From an uncultured Oscillospiraceae bacterium (GTDB lineage: Bacteria; Bacillota; Clostridia; Oscillospirales; Acutalibacteraceae): a DNA stretch of 61,690 nt. Positions 17,985 through 25,518 of this stretch are shown here, one piece after another; within the stretch, counting starts at the first letter, position 1, and each line of letters starts with the position of its first letter. Both the position numbers and the translations under genes were made by a program. The stretch spans positions 1 through 61,690 of the forward strand of contig URPR01000007.1 in assembly GCA_900549775.1 (NCBI GenBank), read 5' to 3'. Below the pieces are notes generated by a model. That model had not been told where the DNA came from and ran no database searches. It saw nothing but the letters and a program-made list of their open reading frames with translations.

Positions 17985-17998
17985 AGGAGCTCAATAAT

Positions 17999-18658
17999 AT
18001 GAATATTTCGGAAATATTGAAAAGGGTAGACCATACATTACTTTCACAAACTGCTACGTTCGATCAGATTCAAAACTTATGCGATGATGCTATAAAATAC
18101 GGAACTGCTTCTGTATGTATACCTGCATCTTTTGTAAAAAGAGCTAAAAAATATACAAACGATAATGTGCCAATCTGCACTGTTATAGGTTTTCCCAACG
18201 GGTACAGCACAACTGAAGCTAAAGTTTTTGAAGCAAAAGATGCAATAAAAAATGGCGCGGACGAAATTGATATGGTTATAAATTTAGGCTATGTAAAGGA
18301 AAATCTTTTTAACCAGCAACTGATAGAGATCAAAAAAATAAAAGAAGTGTGTGGTAAAAAAATTTTAAAAGTCATAGTGGAAACTTGCCTTTTAACCAAA
18401 GATGAAAAAATTAAAATGTGCAAGATTGTCACAGCTTCAGGGGCTGATTTCATAAAAACTTCCACCGGTTTTTCAAAAGCCGGTGCTACTTTCGAGGATG
18501 TCGAGCTATTTTCAAAACACATAGGCAAAAATGTAAAAATAAAAGCAGCTGGAGGTATTTCAACTTTGGAGGATGCGGAAAAATTCATATCACTCGGCGC
18601 TGAACGGCTCGGCACCAGCAAAATAGTCGCAATTGCAAAAAATTTATCTTTAGCTTAA
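17999..18658 (+). CDS. deoC: Deoxyribose-phosphate aldolase
   Basis: 219 residues. It splits 2-deoxyribose-5-phosphate into acetaldehyde and glyceraldehyde-3-phosphate. Motifs: RVDHTLL near the start, VIGFPNGYSTTEAKVFEA, DEIDMVINLGYVK, KVIVETCLL with the catalytic Lys, FIKTSTGF with the Schiff-base Lys, and KAAGGIST with the third catalytic Lys. AAAGGAGC lies 6-7 bases before the ATG. It takes the sugar produced by the DeoD and Pdp phosphorylases. Confidence 0.96.
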   Translation: MNISEILKRVDHTLLSQTATFDQIQNLCDDAIKYGTASVCIPASFVKRAKKYTNDNVPICTVIGFPNGYSTTEAKVFEAKDAIKNGADEIDMVINLGYVKENLFNQQLIEIKKIKEVCGKKILKVIVETCLLTKDEKIKMCKIVTASGADFIKTSTGFSKAGATFEDVELFSKHIGKNVKIKAAGGISTLEDAEKFISLGAERLGTSKIVAIAKNLSLA

Positions 18659-18664
18659 AAGGTT

Positions 18665-19099
18665 GTGATTTATTTGACAAACGAAACGCAAAATATGGAT
18701 TCAAAGCTTATAAAGTTTGCGACTGATGCAAGAAATTTCTCGTACGCTCCTTATTCAAAATTTTCTGTAGGTGCTGCTCTTTTATGTAAAAACTTGAAAA
18801 TTTTTACCGGGTGCAACATAGAAAATGCCTCATTTTCCGCCACAAACTGTGCCGAGAGAACCGCTTTTTTCAAAGCCATAAGTGAAGGAGAAAAAGATTT
18901 TAGTGCTATCGCTATAGTCGGAGGCAATGCAGATGATTCCATTAAAAATTTCTGTTTTCCCTGTGGAGTTTGTCTGCAAGTTATGTCAGAATTTTGTGAT
19001 GTGGAAAAATTTACGGTAATTTTATATAACAGTAAAATCTTAAAAAAATATAAACTATGTGAGCTTTTACCGCAAAATTTTAATAAAAACTCATTGTAG
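18665..19099 (+). CDS. cdd: Cytidine deaminase
   Basis: 144 residues as drawn from a GTG at 18665; a TTG at 18674 (141 residues) is also possible and gives better spacing from AAAAGG. Zinc and catalytic motifs are intact: CAERTAFF (Cys and Glu) and PCGVCLQV (two Cys). FSVGAALL and TGCNIENAS are the substrate-binding blocks. It converts cytidine and deoxycytidine to uridines, which Pdp then cleaves. Gap to deoC is 6 bases. Confidence 0.94.
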   Translation: MIYLTNETQNMDSKLIKFATDARNFSYAPYSKFSVGAALLCKNLKIFTGCNIENASFSATNCAERTAFFKAISEGEKDFSAIAIVGGNADDSIKNFCFPCGVCLQVMSEFCDVEKFTVILYNSKILKKYKLCELLPQNFNKNSL

Positions 19100-19127
19100 A
19101 AAATACTTTTAGATTGGGGTATTAGTT

Positions 19128-20432
19128 ATGCGAATGATTGATATAATCGAAAAAAAGCGAGATGGGCTGGTTCTTTCTAAAGAAGAAATGGAATTTTTTG
19201 TAAACGGTTATGCGAAATCTGAAATTCCAGATTACCAAGTTTCTGCACTGCTCATGGCCATTTATTTAAACGGTCTCAATGAATCAGAAACTTCATTACT
19301 CACCGCTTGCATGGCACATTCAGGAGATATGATGGATCTCTCAGAAATAGATGGAATAAAAGTAGATAAACACAGTACCGGAGGCGTTGGAGACAAAACT
19401 ACTTTCATCATTTCACCAATAGTAGCTTCTTTGGGCGTACCTGTGGCAAAAATGAGCGGAAGAGGCCTCGGTCATACTGGTGGAACCATTGACAAGCTCG
19501 AATCTATACCGCATATGAGAACCTCTTTGACTCATGAAGAATTTTTAAAAACAGTAAAAAAAGTAGGATTCAGCATAATAGGTCAGTCCGGCAACATAGT
19601 GCCCGCAGACAAAAAACTTTATGCGCTAAGAGATGTCACTGGCACCGTTGACAGCATGCAGCTTATTGCTGCCAGCGTCATGAGTAAAAAAATAGCTGCC
19701 GGAGCAGATTGCATCTTGTTAGATGTAAAAACCGGAAGTGGCGCGTTTATGAAAACTTTAGATGATTCTGTAAAACTTGCGAAAACTATGGTAAGCATAG
19801 CAAAAAGTGTTGGCAAAAAAGCAGTTGCCCTAATAACCAACATGGACAGACCTCTAGGAAAAGCTATTGGAAATTCGCTTGAGATTATAGAAGCATGTGA
19901 CACTTTAAAGGGCAAAGGACCGCGTGACCTCACAGAAATATCAATTGAGCTTGCTGCAAATATGTTAAACCTTGCTGGTAAAGGGTCGCTTGAAGTATGT
20001 CGCTGCATGGCGCGCGAAGTTATAAAGAATGGCAAAGCATTTGATAAATTTAAAGAGATGGTACACGCACAAGGCGGCGATGTGTCTGTATTAGATAACA
20101 TTGATGCTTTTCCTAAAGCCAAGGTAGAATATACCGTAAAGGCTAAAAAAAGCGGGTTTATTCATAAATTTGATACTGAAAAAGTTGGCATTGCCTCTGT
20201 GATACTTGGTGCCGGGCGCGAAACTAAAGAAAGCACAGTTGACTTCACAGCTGGAATCATCTTAGAGAAAACCATCGGCGACTTTGTTGAAAAAGACGAG
20301 CCATTAGCTAGATTTTACTCTTCTGAAATTTCAAAATGCAAAGACGCTGAAGATTTATTTAATCAAGCATTAAAAATTTCTGAGAAAGAGGTAAATTTTT
20401 CACCGTTAATTTTATCAAGAGTTGAAAATTAA
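19128..20432 (+). CDS. pdp: Pyrimidine-nucleoside phosphorylase
   Basis: 434 residues. It cleaves uridine, thymidine and deoxyuridine with phosphate. The family signature SGRGLGHTGGTIDKLESIP is complete, as are KHSTGGVGDKTT (phosphate site) and KTGSGAFM; the C-terminal domain is in place. An in-frame ATG at 19134 is an alternative start that would lose two residues. It is the last gene of the rightward cluster, and no clear terminator lies between it and the convergent NUDIX remnant. Confidence 0.95.
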   Translation: MRMIDIIEKKRDGLVLSKEEMEFFVNGYAKSEIPDYQVSALLMAIYLNGLNESETSLLTACMAHSGDMMDLSEIDGIKVDKHSTGGVGDKTTFIISPIVASLGVPVAKMSGRGLGHTGGTIDKLESIPHMRTSLTHEEFLKTVKKVGFSIIGQSGNIVPADKKLYALRDVTGTVDSMQLIAASVMSKKIAAGADCILLDVKTGSGAFMKTLDDSVKLAKTMVSIAKSVGKKAVALITNMDRPLGKAIGNSLEIIEACDTLKGKGPRDLTEISIELAANMLNLAGKGSLEVCRCMAREVIKNGKAFDKFKEMVHAQGGDVSVLDNIDAFPKAKVEYTVKAKKSGFIHKFDTEKVGIASVILGAGRETKESTVDFTAGIILEKTIGDFVEKDEPLARFYSSEISKCKDAEDLFNQALKISEKEVNFSPLILSRVEN

Positions 20433-20446
20433 ATCATTAAAATGAA

Positions 20447-21025
20447 TCATCGTAGTTTAACGGAAGTAGTATCTATCTTTGTATGTGCCCCCGCATGGCT
20501 CCTCATAAAAAGCAAAAGTTCTATCAAATAAGCATTATATGGAATAAAAGCATGGTTGTTGATCATTTTTATTATTTCATCTTTACTTGCCCATTTTACA
20601 GCTTTTACTTCTTCATACTGTAATTTTAACTGCGTTAGTTCGATGTCTTTTTCAATTAAATAAAAATCGTCAAATCCACCTTCAAAGTTAACTGTTAATG
20701 AAGCACGGAGTTTTTCAAAAGATATATCGATCCCAAGCTCTTCAAAAAGCTCTCTTTTTGCAGCCACATAACTTTGTTCCACCGACAATTAAACTTCCGC
20801 CAACCGAAACGTCCCACATATTCGACCAAGCCTTCTTAAACGGTTGACGCTGTTGAACAAGCATTTCTCCCTTAGAATTAAATAAGCAGATGTGAACAGC
20901 CAGCCTGTAAGTGTTTTTCGGTTGTGTTTTACTACGCTCTATGGTTTGATTTAACTTCTCTCTGTTTTTCGTATATAGATCCCATAGCTCCGTGTAATTT
21001 TCACCCTTGCCATTGCATTTAAAAT
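20447..21025 (-). pseudogene. NUDIX hydrolase pseudogene (IDI/YfcD-like), frameshifted
   Basis: Two reading frames together give one NUDIX protein. The upstream frame (about 20785-21025) reads ELWDLYTKNREKLNQ, then AVHICLFNSKGEMLVQQR, then AWSNMWDVSVGGSL. The downstream frame (20447-20788) continues SVEQSYVAAKRELFEELGI. Together these form the NUDIX box G-x5-E-x7-R-E-x2-E-E-x-G only if one extra base near 20787 is removed. The upstream frame also lacks a clear start codon before it runs into a hairpin. A single-base sequencing error is the alternative for the frameshift. The closest family is the NUDIX group acting on isopentenyl-type or nucleoside diphosphates. Confidence 0.8.
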
Positions 21026-21038
21026 TTTCTTTAAATTT

Positions 21039-21074
21039 AAAATAGTACAGAAAAATAATTTTCTGTACTATTTT
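21039..21074. terminator. Bidirectional hairpin terminator
   Basis: A perfect 16-bp stem, AAAATAGTACAGAAAA (21039-21054) with its complement (21059-21074), loop ATAA. It abuts the stop codon of the leftward amidase gene and has T-runs on both sides. Confidence 0.88.
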
Positions 21075-21845
21075 TTATCTTAAAACTAACCCGTAGTACC
21101 TTGCGATCGCATTAACATCTGCAATAGCTAAATTTCGTAGCTTCTCGTCTGAACTTAAAAAGTTTCTATAATCATCCTCATCATCTAAAAAACAGTGTTC
21201 TATTATAATGCTCGGTATACCTTTTTCTATTCCATTTCTCGTTATCTTATACCAATCTGCTAGCTTCCCATCCTCATAAATACGTCCTTCCTCGTTAATC
21301 CGTCTCATCACCCCATCCTTTAATTCTAATTTACCTGATTCTAAATTTCCTACATCATTTGGAATAGAAATTCCCAGTTTTGTTAGTTCTTCTAATACAA
21401 TCTTCCCTATGATATCCTCCAGTTCATAAAAATTCCCTATATTGCTATTCGTAACTATAACCATTGCACCATTCATATGTCCAGAAGTTGCATTGTTATG
21501 CAATGAAACAACTATCTCTGAGTCAGTAATTTTCCCTAACTCCACTCTCTCAGCTAAAGAAGGATTTACGTCATTGTCTTCTCTCGTAAGATAAACATTT
21601 ATGTCTTGACCATCTGGAGTCCTGTAATTAGCAAACTCTTCTCTCATAAATTGTGCTATCTTTAAATTTAAATCTCTTTCCAGCACTTGTTTCCCATCGT
21701 AAGTTTCCTTCGCCCCTAATATCTCACCATCAGTTTCACCTCCATGTCCTGGATCTAGCGTTATGTTGAAATCAGCGCAAACAAAACCAAATGGTGTTAA
21801 TATAAAAATTACTAACAACATCCAACCAATAAAAATTCTTTTCAA
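21075..21845 (-). CDS. Exported N-acetylmuramoyl-L-alanine amidase (Amidase_3)
   Basis: 256 residues from a TTG at 21845, preceded by AGGAGGAG 6 bases upstream; longer readings have no ribosome site. The signal peptide KRIFIGWMLLVIFILTPFGFVCA is followed directly by the catalytic domain: LDPGHGG (zinc His), the Glu in VLERDLNL, SLHNNA (second His) and IIIEHCFLD (catalytic Glu). It cuts the bond between muramic acid and the stem peptide. There are no wall-binding repeats, so it is a minimal enzyme. It stands alone between a terminator and the exported gene at 22070. Confidence 0.9.
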   Translation of the reverse strand: MKRIFIGWMLLVIFILTPFGFVCADFNITLDPGHGGETDGEILGAKETYDGKQVLERDLNLKIAQFMREEFANYRTPDGQDINVYLTREDNDVNPSLAERVELGKITDSEIVVSLHNNATSGHMNGAMVIVTNSNIGNFYELEDIIGKIVLEELTKLGISIPNDVGNLESGKLELKDGVMRRINEEGRIYEDGKLADWYKITRNGIEKGIPSIIIEHCFLDDEDDYRNFLSSDEKLRNLAIADVNAIARYYGLVLR

Positions 21846-21957
21846 AAAAGCTCCTCCTAAAAAATAAGCTAATAAAAAAAACTCATCTATATACATTTTT
21901 ATTTACTTAAATAAATAGTCAATTATTTACGCTTACATAGTTTAAATAAATTTTATT

Positions 21958-21967
21958 TGGTCCGAGT
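21958..21967 (-). repeat. 10-bp copy of the tRNA-Pro 3' end
   Basis: The plus-strand bases TGGTCCGAGT match the 3' end (acceptor strand plus CCA) of tRNA-Pro at 23022-23031 exactly. The two copies are 1,064 bp apart and bracket the exported gene at 22070-22930. Such a copy can be left by integration at a tRNA 3' end, but ten bases may also be chance. Confidence 0.4.
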
Positions 21968-22069
21968 AGTTATAAGGGGCATGGAGAAAATCAGTGATAA
22001 TGAGACTTCAAGCCAACTACAATGTTTACAAATAAAATAATAATATTTTTTGCTTCTTCATATACACTT

Positions 22070-22930
22070 TCAAATTTTTCCCACATCATTAAGCTCAGAT
22101 ATACACAAATCAGCAAGTTCTTTGCTTTTTTGCTCAATTTTCAAAGCCAATTCTTCTGATATCTGTATTTTACTTTCTACGAAAGCCGATACAATTATCA
22201 TAACGCCCAAAAGATTACCAACTTGGTCATTAATATCGTCTAAACTTATTTTGTCATATCCCAATGATTCATATGTCTTTCTTATTAATTTGTCGTACAT
22301 AACCAAATTAACTTTTGTTAAATTTTTTGAACACTTATTAAGCGTATTTGCAGCCAATTTCTTTAATTTTTCTTCAGTTACGTCAAACTCTTTACTAAAT
22401 TTGTTCATATCCAGTCCAGCTGTAACTTGTTCAAAATTAAACTTACTTAAATAATCGTTGTAAAGTATACCTGATTCTTTTACAAAATAACTATCCAAAG
22501 TACCACAGTCAATTACATAAGTAATGTATGAAGAATATTTATGGCCAAAAATATCTTCCAAAAATTTTCTCGTTTCGCCATCTTGAAAAATATGTATTTC
22601 AAAACCACGCACAAACCACTTTTCTTCTTTGGTTTTTGCAAATTTTTTCATCTCGGTCACAAACTTATTAGAATCTGATGCTATACCTGTTTCATTATCA
22701 AACTTAAATCTGCCAATATCCGCATAAACAATACCTGATAAAAATGCTTTTTTCTCTCCTTCTGAAATATTTTTATCAAGTTTTTCGATCACTTTTTTTC
22801 CTATACTAAAATGAGCATTTCCAAACAAAGCATTCACCTTTCTGCTACAAAAATTGAATACAAACAACAGAACTGCTAAAGACACACATATTGTCTTTTT
22901 AATTTTTATTTTTCGTTTTTTTCCAAACAT
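22070..22930 (-). CDS. Exported protein with possible zinc-dependent phospholipase C-like fold
   Basis: 286 residues. A basic N-terminus (KKRKIKIKK) and one hydrophobic segment (about 12-30) form a signal peptide or anchor ending near KVNA. The mature start, LFGNAHFSIGKKVIEKL, then AFLSGIVYADIGRF and later FEIHIFQD, place His and Asp residues where the zinc-dependent phospholipase C/S1-P1 nuclease fold puts metal ligands. The resemblance is weak and the rest is unrecognised, mostly helical and Lys-rich. The gene is flanked by tRNA-Pro on one side and a 10-bp copy of that tRNA's 3' end on the other. Confidence 0.45.
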   Translation of the reverse strand: MFGKKRKIKIKKTICVSLAVLLFVFNFCSRKVNALFGNAHFSIGKKVIEKLDKNISEGEKKAFLSGIVYADIGRFKFDNETGIASDSNKFVTEMKKFAKTKEEKWFVRGFEIHIFQDGETRKFLEDIFGHKYSSYITYVIDCGTLDSYFVKESGILYNDYLSKFNFEQVTAGLDMNKFSKEFDVTEEKLKKLAANTLNKCSKNLTKVNLVMYDKLIRKTYESLGYDKISLDDINDQVGNLLGVMIIVSAFVESKIQISEELALKIEQKSKELADLCISELNDVGKI

Positions 22931-23021
22931 AAATTACTCCCTCGCACATCACAAAGTATAAAAAAACAATATACAAACACAATACAATCAAAAGTTTGCA
23001 AACTTTACACAATATTAAAAA

Positions 23022-23098
23022 TGGTCCGAGTGACAGGAATTGAACCTGCGGCCTCTTGAACCCCATTCAAGCGCGCTACCAATCTGCGCCACACCCGG
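23022..23098 (-). tRNA. tRNA-Pro (anticodon GGG)
   Basis: A 77-nt minus-strand cloverleaf. The acceptor CCGGGTG pairs with CACTCGG (one G-T), the D arm is GGCGCAGATTGGTAGCGC, and the anticodon stem CTTGA/TCAAG holds loop ATGGGGT. The T arm carries GGTTCAATTCC, and the encoded end is ACCA. Confidence 0.95.
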
Positions 23099-23296
23099 GA
23101 CTATAATTTTATTTTACCACAGTTAATTTGTGTTTTCAAGTCGAGATGTATCTTTTTACTGCAATATTAAACCTCTTTGGCTTATATCATAAATAATGTT
23201 GATTTATACATAGCGTCTTTTGTTTTATAAAAATTCATATTAAAAATATAACTTAATTCCTATCCTTAGATATAAAATACTTTTATTAAAAAACAT

Positions 23297-23325
23297 TTGA
23301 CTTTTTTTCTTTTATAGTATATATT
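23297..23325 (+). promoter_or_regulatory. Promoter of the zinc-ribbon gene leader
   Basis: TTGACT (23297-23302), a 17-bp spacer and TATATT (23320-23325). Transcription would start near 23332, leaving about 255 nt before the next start codon. Confidence 0.6.
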
Positions 23326-23331
23326 TATGTA

Positions 23332-23587
23332 TAAAGGTTTCCACTACACTCAGCTGTACAAAAGATTTCACATTAGCGTTAAAATACGTTTTCGTCTGTG
23401 TGTTTTGAAAACACCGAGGTTTTTTAGTCGTTAACTACAAGCTTTTGTAGACAATACTTTGCAAAAGATCCGGGAAAATAAAGTACGCTGTGCCCAAGTA
23501 GCTTATATGTAGAGCGTTGTTTATCAAAGGTGTCGGTGCGACCCCGTCCTAGGGCAAATATTTATAATTCCAAAGCGAGGTATTTAC
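23332..23587 (+). promoter_or_regulatory. Long structured leader or small RNA, class unknown
   Basis: A gene-free stretch between promoter and start codon. Visible hairpins are GTGTTTT/AAAACAC near 23399-23413; CTACAA/TTGTAG with loop GCTT at 23435-23450; ACGCT/AGCGT around 23490-23518; and GTCG/CGAC with loop GTG near 23538. TGCCC near 23494 could also pair with GGGCA near 23553. The last part is GC-rich, unlike its surroundings. It matches no riboswitch or RNA class I can name, and there is no U-tract before the gene. It could be a cis-regulator of the zinc-ribbon gene or a separate RNA of about 200 nt. Confidence 0.45.
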
Positions 23588-23866
23588 ATGTACGAAGACA
23601 AAACCCTTATCTGTAAGGACTGTGGAGCTGAATTTGTTTTTACAGCCGGAGAACAAGAATTTTTTGCATCAAAAGGTTTCGTAAACGAACCTCAAAGATG
23701 TAAAGTTTGCCGTGACGCTCGTAAAAATGCATCTAGAGCTGATCGCGAAATGTTCACAGCAACTTGCGCATCTTGCGGAAAAGAAGCAAAAATTCCTTTC
23801 AAACCACGTGAAGATCGTCCGGTTTATTGTAGCGAATGTTTTGCAAAGATGAGAGAAGAGGCTTAA
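23588..23866 (+). CDS. Zinc-ribbon protein (zf-trcl plus CxxC-x17-CxxC domain)
   Basis: 92 residues with two zinc ribbons. The first, TLICKDCGAEFVFTAGEQEF through RCKVCRDARK, is the 'probable zinc-ribbon' (zf-trcl) domain. The second is TATCASCGKEAKIPF through PVYCSECFAKM. Four CxxC pairs are intact. Such small proteins are common and highly expressed in Firmicutes, but their role is unknown; nucleic-acid or ribosome contact is only a guess. AGCGAGG precedes the ATG. It is a single-gene unit with its own promoter, long leader and terminator. Confidence 0.88.
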   Translation: MYEDKTLICKDCGAEFVFTAGEQEFFASKGFVNEPQRCKVCRDARKNASRADREMFTATCASCGKEAKIPFKPREDRPVYCSECFAKMREEA

Positions 23867-23884
23867 CCCCTTACTTCTATATTG

Positions 23885-23909
23885 AAAGCTCCTTTGTGGG
23901 AGCTTTTTT
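23885..23909 (+). terminator. Terminator of the zinc-ribbon gene
   Basis: Stem AAAGCTCC (23885-23892) with GGAGCTTT (23899-23906), six-base loop, then T residues; about 18 bases after the stop codon. Confidence 0.9.
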
Positions 23910-23918
23910 ATTTTGTTA

Positions 23919-23948
23919 TTGATAATTAAATTTTTAATATAGTATAAT
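23919..23948 (+). promoter_or_regulatory. Promoter of murD
   Basis: TTGATA (23919-23924), an 18-bp spacer and a consensus TATAAT (23943-23948), about 30 bases before the murD start codon. Confidence 0.72.
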
Positions 23949-23978
23949 TGTAGTATTAACTCGAAGGGAAACTTAAAA

Positions 23979-25370
23979 ATGAAAAAAAACATCACAGATT
24001 TTTTCAACGATATAAAAGGGAAAAAAATTGCATTTTGTGGCCTTGGTGTCAGCAATTTACCATTGGTAAAGCTTTTTGCTGAAAAAGGTATGGATATCCT
24101 CGCTTGCGACAAAGTTGATGAAAATAACGTAAGCAATGAAATTTTAAACTTAAAAAACTTAGGAGTGAAATTAAAATTAGGTAAAGATTATTTAAAAGAC
24201 TTGAACGTCGATATAATTTTTCGCTCACCAGGCATTAATTTCTTACACCCAGAACTTCAAAAGACCAGACAAAATGGCACCGTTGTTACATCTGAAATGG
24301 AAGTTTTCTTTGACTTATTCCCTTGCAAAATAATCGCTGTAACCGGAAGCGATGGAAAAACTACTACGTCTACTATAATAAGTAAAATACTAGAGCACAA
24401 CGGAAAAAAAGTTCATTTGGGCGGAAATATAGGTACTCCCCTTTTGCCTACGATAGAAAAAATAAATAAAAATGACATTGCAGTTGTGGAACTTTCAAGC
24501 TTCCAACTAATGTCTATGCGATCTAGCCCCGATATTGCAGTAGTCACAAACATCGGACCAAATCACCTCGATGTTCACAAAGATATGAATGAATACGTTT
24601 CTGCAAAAAAGAACATATTTGTCCATCAAAACGCCTTTTCGAAGACGATATTAAATTTTGATAACAAAATAACAAGAGATTTCTATAGCGAATGCCGCGG
24701 TAAAACTATTTTCTTCAGCACAAGCAAAGAGCTAAATTCTGGAGCTTTCCTTAAAAACGGCGTTATATACTTTAAGTCAGGCGATAAATGCACTCCTGTG
24801 CTAAATGTACAAGACATAAAAATACCAGGAGTTCACAACGTGGAAAATTACTTGGCAGCGATTTGCGCGACAATAGATGAAGTAAACATTGACGATATCG
24901 TCTCTGTCGCGAAAAACTTTAATGGAGTTGAACACCGCATAGAATTCGTTAGAGACTTTAATGGTGTAAAATATTATAACGACTCAATCGCTTCCACTCC
25001 CACAAGAGTGATAAAAGGCACATTGTCACTGTTTGACAGAAAGATTATTTTAATTGCAGGAGGGTATGACAAAAAAGTGCCTTTTGATGCCTTTGGTGAT
25101 GCCGTTGTCAATAAAGTAAGTCACTTAATATTGCTAGGTCAGACAGCCGATGAAATAGAAAAAGCTGTAAAGAACTCAAGCAAATATACCGAAGGTAACC
25201 CAGAAATTGTAAAAGTAAATAACATGGCACAAGCTGTAAATTTAGCAAAAGAAATAGCCAAAAATGGGGACATTGTCGCACTTTCTCCTGCATGCGCAAG
25301 TTTTGGTTTATATAAGAACTTTGATGAAAGAGGAAAACACTTTAAATCGCTTGTTAATTCTTTAGAGTAA
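23979..25370 (+). CDS. murD: UDP-N-acetylmuramoylalanine--D-glutamate ligase
   Basis: 463 residues. It adds D-glutamate to UDP-MurNAc-L-Ala in the cytosol, the second step of the stem peptide. The ATP loop is VTGSDGKTTT, followed by the Mur ligase blocks ELSSFQLMSM and NIGPNHLDVH (carbamoylated Lys region follows), GVEHRIEFV, NDSIASTPTR and AGGYDKKV. Length and domain order are standard. It lies apart from other mur genes; the stop is 19 bases before the second four-way palindrome. Confidence 0.96.
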   Translation: MKKNITDFFNDIKGKKIAFCGLGVSNLPLVKLFAEKGMDILACDKVDENNVSNEILNLKNLGVKLKLGKDYLKDLNVDIIFRSPGINFLHPELQKTRQNGTVVTSEMEVFFDLFPCKIIAVTGSDGKTTTSTIISKILEHNGKKVHLGGNIGTPLLPTIEKINKNDIAVVELSSFQLMSMRSSPDIAVVTNIGPNHLDVHKDMNEYVSAKKNIFVHQNAFSKTILNFDNKITRDFYSECRGKTIFFSTSKELNSGAFLKNGVIYFKSGDKCTPVLNVQDIKIPGVHNVENYLAAICATIDEVNIDDIVSVAKNFNGVEHRIEFVRDFNGVKYYNDSIASTPTRVIKGTLSLFDRKIILIAGGYDKKVPFDAFGDAVVNKVSHLILLGQTADEIEKAVKNSSKYTEGNPEIVKVNNMAQAVNLAKEIAKNGDIVALSPACASFGLYKNFDERGKHFKSLVNSLE

Positions 25371-25388
25371 AAAAGTAAGTTTGTGCGC

Positions 25389-25470
25389 CGGCGCGTGCAT
25401 AAAACATCAATGTTTTATGCGCAACCGTGTAAAAATTTACACGGCTTGCCAAATTTATTTGGACGCGCCG
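25389..25470. repeat. Four-way-junction palindrome, copy 2
   Basis: The closing stem CGGCGCGT (25389-25396) with ACGCGCCG (25463-25470) encloses three adjacent hairpins. Arm 1 (25397-25420): 11 bp, loop CA. Arm 2 (25421-25449): GCAA plus CCGTGTAAA with its complement, loop AA, one bulged C at 25445. Arm 3 (25449-25462): CCAAAT/ATTTGG, loop TT; one base is shared with arm 2, so only one of them can use it. Outside, AAGTAAG (25373-25379) and CTCACTT (25476-25482) can extend the base with one mismatch. It sits between murD and the first M42 gene, with no U-tract. Confidence 0.92.
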
Positions 25471-25518
25471 TCTAGCTCACTTTAAAATAAGTTAAAATTA
25501 AATAAAGGAGAGGTCAAC

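Noticed and set aside
23530..23560. Possible T-box antiterminator (AAAGGTGTCGG...CCCCGTCCT) before the zinc-ribbon gene
   Set aside because: The core TGG-N-ACCGCG is not present, no terminator follows, and the downstream gene is not a tRNA synthetase or amino-acid gene.
23332..23587. ZTP (pfl), c-di-GMP, purine, SAM or 6S/SRP RNA in the same leader
   Set aside because: Short GC-rich strings looked similar by eye, but the fixed motifs of these classes are not all present; left as unknown.
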